Source: Acuticoccus sp. MNP-M23
GTDB lineage: Bacteria > Pseudomonadota > Alphaproteobacteria > Rhizobiales > Amorphaceae
Length of the DNA: 64,000 nucleotides
Assembly: GCF_031195445.1 (NCBI RefSeq)
Contig: NZ_CP133480.1
Span: forward strand, 806,001 to 870,000
Direction: 5' to 3'
Shown in pieces: positions 16,225-23,347 of this stretch (positions within the stretch are counted from its first letter, which is position 1; each line of letters begins with the position of its first letter). The notes beneath the pieces are model-generated. The model searched no databases. It was given only the letters and a program-made list of their open reading frames with translations, and was not told the origin of the DNA. The position numbers were made by a program, and so were the translations under genes.

Positions 16225-17210
16225 CCCTTTCCAGCCCTGCCGAAGCCCGGCCCACCCCCACGCTGACCCGCATTGTGGAGCGCGTCGGCATCCACAATCT
16301 CAGCCTCATCCTGGCGCTGGTGGTCCTGCTCGTCATCTTCGGGACGCTCCGGGGCGACGTGTTCTTTTCCACCCGCAACATCCTCAACATCGGCATGGGG
16401 GTCGCGATCCTCGGCGTCCTCGCCATCTCGCAGACGGCGGTGATCGTGTCCGGCGGGCTCGACATCTCGGTCGGGTCCATCGTCGGCCTTTCCACCGTCG
16501 CCACCGCCATGGCGATCCAGCAGACCGACGCTGCCGGTGTCGGCATTGCGGCAGGGCTTGCCATCGGTGCGATGGCCGGGCTCGTCAACGGCCTGCTCAT
16601 CACCTACGGGCGGATCAACGCGGTGATCGTGACGCTGGGCACCATGGCGATCTTCCGCGGCGTAGCGTTCATCCTGTCCAACGGGCAGTCGATCTCCATC
16701 TTCAACGATGCGTTCCGCTGGATCGGCATCGGCCGCGTCATGGGTCTGCCGGCGCCGATCTGGATCCTGATCCTCGTCGCCGTCGCGTTCTACATCTTCA
16801 TGCACAAGTCCATCAAAGGGCGGAACCTCTACGCCATCGGGGGCAACCCGGTGGTGGCACGGCTTTCGGGCATGAACCTCACCGCCTACCGGGTGTCGAT
16901 GTACATCCTCTCGGGCTTTGTCGCGGGAATTGCAGGCATCCTTCTTGCCGCGCGCACCGGGTCGGGGCAGCCGATTTCGGGGTCGCAGGGGCTGGAACTG
17001 GAAGCCATCACCGCGGCCTTCCTCGGCGGCTGCGCCATGCAGGGCGGCAAGGGAACTGTGGTCGGCGCGCTTCTGGGTGTTGCGATCATCGGCATTTTGA
17101 ACAACGGAATGATCCTGACCTCCGTGCCGACCTTCTACCAGATGCTTGCCAAGGGAACGCTGTTGATCCTCGCCGTCTTCCTCGCCGAATACCGGCTCAA
17201 CAAGAGCTGA
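16221..17210 (+). CDS. Sugar ABC transporter permease (AraH/XylH-like)
   Basis: This 329-residue CUT2 permease has about nine to ten hydrophobic segments and the family motifs SGGLDISVGSIVGLS (about residues 76-90), VTLGTMAIFRG and RNLYAIGGNPVVARLSGMN (about 200-218). It probably forms a homodimeric channel for the AraF-like receptor. The stop is four bases before the ATG of the GntR gene, so the regulator is co-transcribed. Confidence 0.9.
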   Translation: MTLSSPAEARPTPTLTRIVERVGIHNLSLILALVVLLVIFGTLRGDVFFSTRNILNIGMGVAILGVLAISQTAVIVSGGLDISVGSIVGLSTVATAMAIQQTDAAGVGIAAGLAIGAMAGLVNGLLITYGRINAVIVTLGTMAIFRGVAFILSNGQSISIFNDAFRWIGIGRVMGLPAPIWILILVAVAFYIFMHKSIKGRNLYAIGGNPVVARLSGMNLTAYRVSMYILSGFVAGIAGILLAARTGSGQPISGSQGLELEAITAAFLGGCAMQGGKGTVVGALLGVAIIGILNNGMILTSVPTFYQMLAKGTLLILAVFLAEYRLNKS

Positions 17211-17213
17211 TGG

Positions 17214-17951
17214 ATGGAAGACCAACGCGCTGACAAGACGCGCGCCGAACGCCCGCGCGCCCATGTGGTCTCCACACTCGCCAAGCAGATCCTCGGCGGC
17301 ACGTTCGTGCCCGGCGAGAAGCTTCCCTCCGAGGCTGATCTCAGCGAGCGTTTTTCCGTCAGCCGCACGGCACTGCGCGAAGCCATCCGCACCCTCGCCG
17401 GCAAGGGGCTGATTGCCAGCCGAACGCGCTCCGGCACCGTGGTGCTACCATCGACCCAGTGGAACCACCTCGACCCGGAGCTTCTGGCCTGGCGGGAGAT
17501 GATGGAGCCGGACTACGCGTTCATCCGCAGCCTCAACGAATCGCGGATGGCGATCGAGCCCGCGGCCGCGAGGCTTGCCGCCGAGCGCGCCACCAGCACG
17601 GATCTCGGGCACATCGATGCGGCGTTCGCGTGGATGAACCGAGCAACGACCAGCGACATCGACGACGCCGCAAAGGCGGACGAGGCCTTTCACTTCGCGG
17701 TGCTGGTGGCCAGCCACAACCCGTTCTATGCCAGCTTCGGTGCGGTGATCGGGTCAGCGCTGCGGATGAGCTTCCGCCTCACCACATCCGCCTCGGCCAA
17801 CTACCGCAAGACGCTGCAGATCCACGGCGAAGTCCTCGAAGCGATCCGGATGCGCGACCCGGTTCTCGCTGGACAAGTGATGCATCAACTGGTTGCCATG
17901 GGCAGTTCCGACCTTGCCCGTATCACAAGGCTCAAGGAGGGTGACACCTGA
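17214..17951 (+). CDS. GntR regulator, FadR subfamily
   Basis: This 245-residue protein has an N-terminal winged helix (HVVSTLAKQILGGTFVPGEKLPSEADLSERF... SRTALREAIRTLAGKGLI, about residues 16-67) and an all-helical FadR-type C-terminal domain with the metal-ligand pattern Asp...His (DEAFHFAVLVASHN) and later His residues (LQIHGEVLEAI). Regulators of this group sense sugar acids or keto-acids (DgoR, LgoR, KdgR types). Its place inside the operon suggests autoregulation of this aldose pathway. Confidence 0.88.
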   Translation: MEDQRADKTRAERPRAHVVSTLAKQILGGTFVPGEKLPSEADLSERFSVSRTALREAIRTLAGKGLIASRTRSGTVVLPSTQWNHLDPELLAWREMMEPDYAFIRSLNESRMAIEPAAARLAAERATSTDLGHIDAAFAWMNRATTSDIDDAAKADEAFHFAVLVASHNPFYASFGAVIGSALRMSFRLTTSASANYRKTLQIHGEVLEAIRMRDPVLAGQVMHQLVAMGSSDLARITRLKEGDT

Positions 17952-18814
17952 TGGCTGAAATCACACTGGCTGCCCACACGGACGATGTGCTGGGCGAAGG
18001 CCCCGTCCACGACGCCGCCGACAATTCGTTCCGCTGGGTCGACATCATGACCCGGCGCTGGCACCGGCTGGACCTTGCCTCCGGCGCCGTCACCTCGCTC
18101 ACCTTCGACACGGCGCTGACCGGCTTCGCGCCCGCGGCCTCCGGCAACTATGTGGGCGCGTTCTGGGACGGGATCGCGCTGTTCAACGCCGACGGCCAGC
18201 GCAGCCCTTTCCTGCACCAGCCGGAAGCGGACCGCGCCGACAACCGCTTCAACGATGCCGGCACCGATTCCGCCGGACGCTTCCTCGCCGGCACGATGAA
18301 CATGGCCGGCGGCAGCGACGGCACGCTCTACCAGCTCGGCGCAACGGGCCGCCTCGAAATCCTGCGGACCGATATCGGCATCGCCAACACCATCGCCTTC
18401 AGCCCCGACGGCAAGATCCTCTACAACGCCGACACGGCCACCCGCGACCTCGGCGCCTACAATTACGACCCGGACACCGGCACGCTGGGCGACCGGATCG
18501 ACAGCTTCCGTCCAGACCCCACCCTGCCCGGCTCGCCCGATGGCTCGGCCGTGGATGCCGAGGGCTACCTGTGGAACGCAAGGTGGGATGGCGGCTGCCT
18601 CATCCGCTTTGCGCCGGATGGCTCGACCGACCGCATTCTCGATCTGCCGGTGGAGAAGGCCACGTCCTGCGCCTTCGTCGGCACGAGCCTCTACATCACC
18701 ACCGCCACGGTGGAGATGACCGATGCCGCGCGCGCCGCGCTTCCCATGTCCGGCGGTCTCCTGCGGGTGGATGTGGGGATCGAAGGCGTGCGCCGAACCC
18801 CCTACGCCCGCTGA
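17951..18814 (+). CDS. SMP-30/gluconolaconase-type sugar lactonase
   Basis: This 287-residue beta-propeller protein has LGEGPVHDAADNSFRWVDI (metal-binding Glu in EGP, about residues 14-16), NRFNDAGTDSAGRFLAGTM (Asn in the metal site, about 98-116), SPDGKILYNAD and SPDGSAVDAEGYLWNARW (Asp in the site). It hydrolyses a sugar lactone to the aldonate, the step between the SDR and the DgoD-like dehydratase in this operon. The ATG overlaps the regulator's stop by one base. No keto-deoxy-acid aldolase is encoded here, so the pathway must finish elsewhere. Confidence 0.88.
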   Translation: MAEITLAAHTDDVLGEGPVHDAADNSFRWVDIMTRRWHRLDLASGAVTSLTFDTALTGFAPAASGNYVGAFWDGIALFNADGQRSPFLHQPEADRADNRFNDAGTDSAGRFLAGTMNMAGGSDGTLYQLGATGRLEILRTDIGIANTIAFSPDGKILYNADTATRDLGAYNYDPDTGTLGDRIDSFRPDPTLPGSPDGSAVDAEGYLWNARWDGGCLIRFAPDGSTDRILDLPVEKATSCAFVGTSLYITTATVEMTDAARAALPMSGGLLRVDVGIEGVRRTPYAR

Positions 18815-18909
18815 CCGGCGAAACAGGCGGCACAATCAATTCATTGCCGCAATGCTTTGGACTTGCAGCCGGGCAAGCTGCCTGACACCTTGTCGGTGCA
18901 GGCGATGCT

Positions 18910-18923
18910 GTTTGCATGCAAAC
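18910..18923. promoter_or_regulatory. Perfect 14-bp palindrome upstream of the polyamine-type transporter
   Basis: GTTTGCATGCAAAC is fully self-complementary and lies 53 bases before the start of the binding-protein gene, in the only sizeable gap (18815-18976). It is a good operator candidate. Its half-site TTTGCA also forms the palindrome at 30337-30352, but with different spacing. Confidence 0.5.
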
Positions 18924-18976
18924 GCAGACCGCGGCAGCCGTGCGTCAATGTCCACGGATAGACTGGGGAGTGAGAG

Positions 18977-20032
18977 ATGCGCCCACAACTGGCTTCCATC
19001 GCCATTGCACTGGCGGTTGCCGGCGCCGGCAGCACTGCGGCCACCGCGGAGACGATCCGCGTCCTCAACTGGCAAGGCTACGGCACGGATGAAGACTGGG
19101 CCGTCAAGGCATTCGAGGACGAGACCGGCCACACCGTCGAGCACGAATATTTCAACTCCGAGCAGGAGATGCTCACCAAGCTCCGGACCAACCCCGGCGG
19201 CTACGATGTGGTGCTGATCAACAGCGCCTACACCCCGCAGGCGGCAAGCGAGGGACTGATCGAGCCGCTCGACATGGCCAAGCTCACCAACGCTGCCGAC
19301 GCGATTGCCGACCTGCGCGACAACCCCAACCTGATGATGGACGGCAAGCACTACGGCGCCGCCTGGGTGTGGGGTGCCACGTCCTTTGCCATCAACACCG
19401 ACAAGATGGCCGCGCCCGACACCATCGAAGTGCTGTGGGCGGACGACATGGCAGGGCGCATCGGCTGGCGTGACGACGCGGTGGAATCGGTACAGCTCAC
19501 CGCAATCGCGTTGGGGCAGGACATCAACGACCCCAAGGACATGGATGCCATCCGCGAAAAATTGCGGGCGCTGAAGCCGCAGATCCGCACATTCTGGACA
19601 TCCGAGAACGACTGGAACCAGTACATGGCATCCGGCGAATTCGACGCTGCCACCTACTGGAGCGGCTCGGCGGCCCGGTCGGCCACCAATTTCGAGCTGC
19701 CGGTCGAATTCGTCATTCCGAAGGAAGGCGCCATCGGCTGGCTTGACGGCCTCTCCATCGCCAAGGATGCCCCGAACCCGGACGCAGCCTACCAGTTCAT
19801 CGACTGGATGATCGACCCGGACTTCTACGTGAAGTGGGACACCGACGTGGGCGCACCGGCCTCCGCCAATGCCGCCGCCATGGACCAGCTGCCCGAAGGC
19901 GCGTTCAACCGCGAAGTGCTTGCCAAGGCCGCCGACGAAGGCCGGCTCCAGTTCATGGGGCCGATTGCGGACGACACCCGCAAGAACATGCTTGAGCTGT
20001 GGCAGGAAACGAAGACCTACTTCCAGGAATAG
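18977..20032 (+). CDS. Polyamine-type ABC transporter binding protein (PotD/PotF-like)
   Basis: This 351-residue class of extracellular binding protein has a signal peptide (MRPQLASIAIALAVAGAGS, cleavage near ATA-ET). PotD-like features are IRVLNWQGYGTDEDWAVKAF, KLRTNPGGYDVVLINS, GAAWVWGATSFAINTDKM (about residues 131-148) and an Asp/Trp-rich C-terminal part with WQETKTYF. The acidic residues that bind spermidine or putrescine are only partly apparent, so the ligand may not be a polyamine. It begins a six-gene operon with PotBCA-type components, a hydrolase and a glycosidase. Confidence 0.82.
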   Translation: MRPQLASIAIALAVAGAGSTAATAETIRVLNWQGYGTDEDWAVKAFEDETGHTVEHEYFNSEQEMLTKLRTNPGGYDVVLINSAYTPQAASEGLIEPLDMAKLTNAADAIADLRDNPNLMMDGKHYGAAWVWGATSFAINTDKMAAPDTIEVLWADDMAGRIGWRDDAVESVQLTAIALGQDINDPKDMDAIREKLRALKPQIRTFWTSENDWNQYMASGEFDAATYWSGSAARSATNFELPVEFVIPKEGAIGWLDGLSIAKDAPNPDAAYQFIDWMIDPDFYVKWDTDVGAPASANAAAMDQLPEGAFNREVLAKAADEGRLQFMGPIADDTRKNMLELWQETKTYFQE

Positions 20033-20047
20033 GCCGGAGCTTCGGCG

Positions 20048-20920
20048 TTGAGCACCAGCACGCCCCACCCCGCGCGGCGCCCGTCCGCCGCGCGGTCCAT
20101 CGCCATGCTGACCGGGCCGGCCTATGTGTGGCTGACGCTGACGGTGCTGTTGCCCATAGCCGCAATGCTCTATTTCAGCTTCCTGACCGAAGCGCCGCTG
20201 GCCGGCGGCACCGGCACCTTGACGCTGGATCAGTATCGCGCCTTCTTCGAGAAGGATTTTTACGCAACCCTTCTCCTTCGCTCCCTGAAGCTCGGCGCGG
20301 AGGTGGTGGCGATCTGCATCGTCCTCGGCTTTCCCTGCGCCTACGTGCTTGCAAAAACGGTGAAGGGGCGGTGGCGCGAGGCGCTCTTCATCCTCGTCAT
20401 CATCCCGTTCTGGAGCAACGCGCTGGTCCGCGTCTTTTCGTGGACCATGGTCCTGCGCGGCAACGGCGTTCTGGAAACCGCCATCCATGCCGTCTTTCCG
20501 GACGCAGAGCTGAACCTGATGTTCACCTACGAGGCTGTGGTGATCGGCCTCGTCCACTCGTACCTGCCGTACATGATCCTCACCTGCTACATCTCGCTCC
20601 AGGCAATTGATGACGACCTGATCGAGGCGGCCCGCTCGCTGGGGGCCGGGTGGGGCACCATCCTGCGCCGGATCATTCTGCCGCTGTCGCTCCCCGGCCT
20701 TGTCGCCGGGGCCGTGCTCATCTTCGTCCCGGTGATCGGGTCCTTCATGGAGCCGCGCATTCTGGGCGGACGGCAAGGCACGTTCCTGGGCACGGTGATC
20801 GAGGACCAGTTCACCGCCGTCTTCAACTGGCCGCTGGGGGCTGCGCTCTCGTTCATCCTGCTGGCGTGCGTGCTCGTGATCTTTGCGCTGTTCGCCCCCA
20901 TCCTGAAGCGGGCGGCGTGA
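20048..20920 (+). CDS. Polyamine-type ABC transporter permease (PotB-like)
   Basis: This 290-residue permease has six hydrophobic segments. It starts at TTG 20048, 15 bases after the receptor gene. It carries the cytoplasmic EAA loop DDDLIEAARSLGAGWGTILRRIILPLSLPG (about residues 187-216) that contacts the ATPase, and PVIGSFMEPRILGG, which is typical of PotB. It overlaps the PotC-like gene by one base. Confidence 0.88.
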   Translation: MSTSTPHPARRPSAARSIAMLTGPAYVWLTLTVLLPIAAMLYFSFLTEAPLAGGTGTLTLDQYRAFFEKDFYATLLLRSLKLGAEVVAICIVLGFPCAYVLAKTVKGRWREALFILVIIPFWSNALVRVFSWTMVLRGNGVLETAIHAVFPDAELNLMFTYEAVVIGLVHSYLPYMILTCYISLQAIDDDLIEAARSLGAGWGTILRRIILPLSLPGLVAGAVLIFVPVIGSFMEPRILGGRQGTFLGTVIEDQFTAVFNWPLGAALSFILLACVLVIFALFAPILKRAA

Positions 20921-21693
20921 TGCTGGGCGTTGCGGGACGGATCTATCTCGGCCTCGTTCTGGTGTTCCTCTACGCGCCCATTGCCGTGATGGCGGCCATG
21001 TCGTTTAACAAGTCGCAATTCTATACCCTGCCGATCCAGTGGTCGCTGCGCTGGTACGACGACCTTGCCGGCAACGAGCGCCTTCTGGAGGCCGGCTTCA
21101 ACAGCATCGTCATTGCAATCATCACCACCGTCATTGCATCGGCGCTCGGCACCGCGGCGTCGCTTGCCTTCTTCCGCTACGAGTTTCGCGGCAAGCGCAT
21201 CCTGCAACTTCTCCTGTTCCCGCCCATTGCCATCCCCTGGCTGATCACGGGCACGGCGATGCTTCTGTTCTTCTTCTGGACGGGGGTCGGCCGCGGCCTC
21301 CACGCCATGGTGCTTGGCCACGTGGCGCTGGCGCTGCCCTACGTGATCATCGTCGTCTCGGCCCGGCTCAAGGCCTTCGACCCCGACCTTGAGGCCGCCG
21401 CCCGCTCGCTGGGCGCAAGCCCGTGGCAGGTGGCGCGGCACGTCACCCTGCCCTTTCTGGCACCCGGCATCATTGCCGCGGCACTGTTTGCCTTCGCCGT
21501 GTCGTTCGATCAGTTCGTGATTTCCTATTTCCTTGCGGTGCCGGGTGTTTCCACGCTGCCGGTGGAAATCTACACATCCATCCGCAAGGGTTTCACGCCC
21601 GAGATAAACGCCATCTCCACCATCGTCATCGTCTCTTCCATGGTGATCCTCATCATCGTTTCACGCTTCTATCGCTTCGGGGGAGACCGCTGA
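20920..21693 (+). CDS. Polyamine-type ABC transporter permease (PotC-like)
   Basis: This 257-residue permease is typical of PotC: FLYAPIAVMAAMSFN at the start, WYDDLAGNERLLEAGFNS, and the EAA loop DPDLEAAARSLGASPWQVARHVTLPFLAPG (about residues 157-186). It pairs with the PotB-like subunit. The stop overlaps the start of the ATPase gene by one base. Confidence 0.88.
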   Translation: MLGVAGRIYLGLVLVFLYAPIAVMAAMSFNKSQFYTLPIQWSLRWYDDLAGNERLLEAGFNSIVIAIITTVIASALGTAASLAFFRYEFRGKRILQLLLFPPIAIPWLITGTAMLLFFFWTGVGRGLHAMVLGHVALALPYVIIVVSARLKAFDPDLEAAARSLGASPWQVARHVTLPFLAPGIIAAALFAFAVSFDQFVISYFLAVPGVSTLPVEIYTSIRKGFTPEINAISTIVIVSSMVILIIVSRFYRFGGDR

Positions 21694-22742
21694 TGGCGTC
21701 CGTTTCGGTCAAGAATCTCTCGCGGCACTTCGGCCCCGTCACGGCGCTCGACGATGTGTCCATCGAGTTTGCCGACGGCGGCTTCTACGGCCTCCTCGGC
21801 CCCTCCGGCAGCGGCAAGACCACGCTCCTGCGTGCCATCGCAGGGTTCGAATTTCCGGACGCCGGCACGATCGAGATCGGCGGCGCGCCCATCGAGAGCC
21901 TGCCGCCCGAAAAGCGGGACATCGGGCTGATGTTCCAGAGCTACGCGCTGTTTCCAAACATGAGCGTGTTCGACAACGTGGCGTTCGGCCTCAAGGTGCG
22001 CGGCGTGCCGGGCGGAGAGATCAGGCGCCGGGTGAAGGATGCGCTGGCGCTGGTGCGCCTCACCGAGCACGACCGCCGCCGGCCGCATCAGCTTTCCGGA
22101 GGCCAGCGGCAGCGCGTGGCGCTCGCCCGTGCGACGGTCATCCGCCCCAGCGTCCTGCTGCTCGACGAGCCGCTGTCCGCGCTGGACAAGGCGCTTCGCA
22201 CCGGAATGCAGGTGGAGCTGAAACGGATCCAGCGCGAGATCGGCATCACCACCATCTTCGTCACCCACGACCAGGAAGAGGCGCTGACCCTGTCCGACAA
22301 GGTGGGCGTCCTGCGCGATGGCAGGCTGGTGCAGGAAGGCCCCCCGCGCGAGATCTACGACAGGCCGAAGACCGCGTTCGCTGCAACCTTTCTCGGCGAG
22401 GCGAACCTCTTCGCCGGCAACGCCGACAGCGGCATCATCCAGCTTGAAGACGGCGCCCGGATTGCGCCCGAAGAGGCCGTGCCCGCCGGTGCCGCCACTG
22501 TGGCCGTGCGGCCCGAGCGCATTATCATCGCGCCATCCGCAGGCCCCGCCAGCGGCACCAACGCGCTCAACGGAACGGTGTCCGAAGTCATCTTTCAAGG
22601 CAGCAGCGTCAGCTATCTGGTGGCGCGCGGCGAGGAGACCATCAAGGTGTTCACCCAGAACAGCGGCGGCGCATCCCTTGCCGCCGGAACCCCCGTGGAG
22701 CTGAGTTTCAAGCCGGCCGACGCGGTCATCGTCGCGCCGTGA
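21693..22742 (+). CDS. Polyamine-type ABC transporter ATPase (PotA-like)
   Basis: This 349-residue ATPase has Walker A GPSGSGKTT (about residues 35-43), the Q-loop LMFQSYALFPNMSV, the signature LSGGQRQRVALARA and Walker B LLLDEPLSALD. A C-terminal TOBE domain runs from about residue 240 (ANLFAGNADSG... FVVRPERI-type region VAVRPERIII). It completes the importer. The stop overlaps the GTG of the isochorismatase-like gene by four bases, tying that enzyme to the transporter. Confidence 0.9.
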   Translation: MASVSVKNLSRHFGPVTALDDVSIEFADGGFYGLLGPSGSGKTTLLRAIAGFEFPDAGTIEIGGAPIESLPPEKRDIGLMFQSYALFPNMSVFDNVAFGLKVRGVPGGEIRRRVKDALALVRLTEHDRRRPHQLSGGQRQRVALARATVIRPSVLLLDEPLSALDKALRTGMQVELKRIQREIGITTIFVTHDQEEALTLSDKVGVLRDGRLVQEGPPREIYDRPKTAFAATFLGEANLFAGNADSGIIQLEDGARIAPEEAVPAGAATVAVRPERIIIAPSAGPASGTNALNGTVSEVIFQGSSVSYLVARGEETIKVFTQNSGGASLAAGTPVELSFKPADAVIVAP

Positions 22743-23347
22743 CGGGCCTCACCTTCGGCCCCTTGCCGGACGACACGCTCGTCCTGTGCATCGACATGCA
22801 GCGCCTGTTCATGGAGCCCGGCGACTGGTTCTGCCCGGAGGCACTCACGATCCTGCCGAACGTCGAAGCGCTGGTGCGCGCCCGCCCGGCGCAGACGCTG
22901 TTCACCCGGTTCATCTCCGCCGATCGTGCGGAGACTGCATCGGGCGCCTGGCAGCGCTACTACACAAGGTGGGCGAGCGTGACGGTGGACCGGATTGGCA
23001 CGGCGCCCTTCAATCTCCACGAGACCCTTCGCCCCCACGCCTTGCCGCACAACGTGTTCGACAAGACCACCCACGACGCGTTCGATGCGCAGCCCTTCGC
23101 AGATCGCGTCGGCATCGACGGGCCTGCCTCGCTGGTTTTTTGCGGCGTGGAGACCGATGTCTGCATTCTCGCTTCTGTGCTGTCCGCCATCGACCTTGGC
23201 CACCGCGTGGTGCTGGTGCGCGATGCAATGGCAAGCTCCGTTCCCGCTTCCCACGACGCCGCCCTGACGCTCATGCAATCGCGCTTCGACCAGCAGGTGG
23301 AAACGGTGGACACGGCCGAACTTCTGTCCGCCTGGGGCGCACCATGA
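22739..23347 (+). CDS. Isochorismatase-like cysteine hydrolase
   Basis: This 202-residue member of the isochorismatase-like superfamily has LCIDMQRLFMEPG (catalytic Asp, about residue 18), a Lys in NVFDKTTHDAF (about 109) and the nucleophile Cys in CGVETDVCILASVLSAIDLG (about 144). Family members hydrolyse amides, carbamates or imides such as N-carbamoylsarcosine and nicotinamide. The GTG start overlaps the ATPase gene. The transporter context suggests it cleaves an imported amide, possibly releasing the sugar portion acted on by the next gene. Confidence 0.82.
   Translation: MTGLTFGPLPDDTLVLCIDMQRLFMEPGDWFCPEALTILPNVEALVRARPAQTLFTRFISADRAETASGAWQRYYTRWASVTVDRIGTAPFNLHETLRPHALPHNVFDKTTHDAFDAQPFADRVGIDGPASLVFCGVETDVCILASVLSAIDLGHRVVLVRDAMASSVPASHDAALTLMQSRFDQQVETVDTAELLSAWGAP

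Noticed and set aside
20033-20047. Hairpin after the polyamine-type receptor gene
   Set aside because: Only four pairs (GCCG with CGGC) in a 15-base gap; not comparable with the four strong receptor-trailing stems.
18836-20776. A 646-codon leftward frame
   Set aside because: It is antisense to the PotD/PotB-like genes and has no domain signature.
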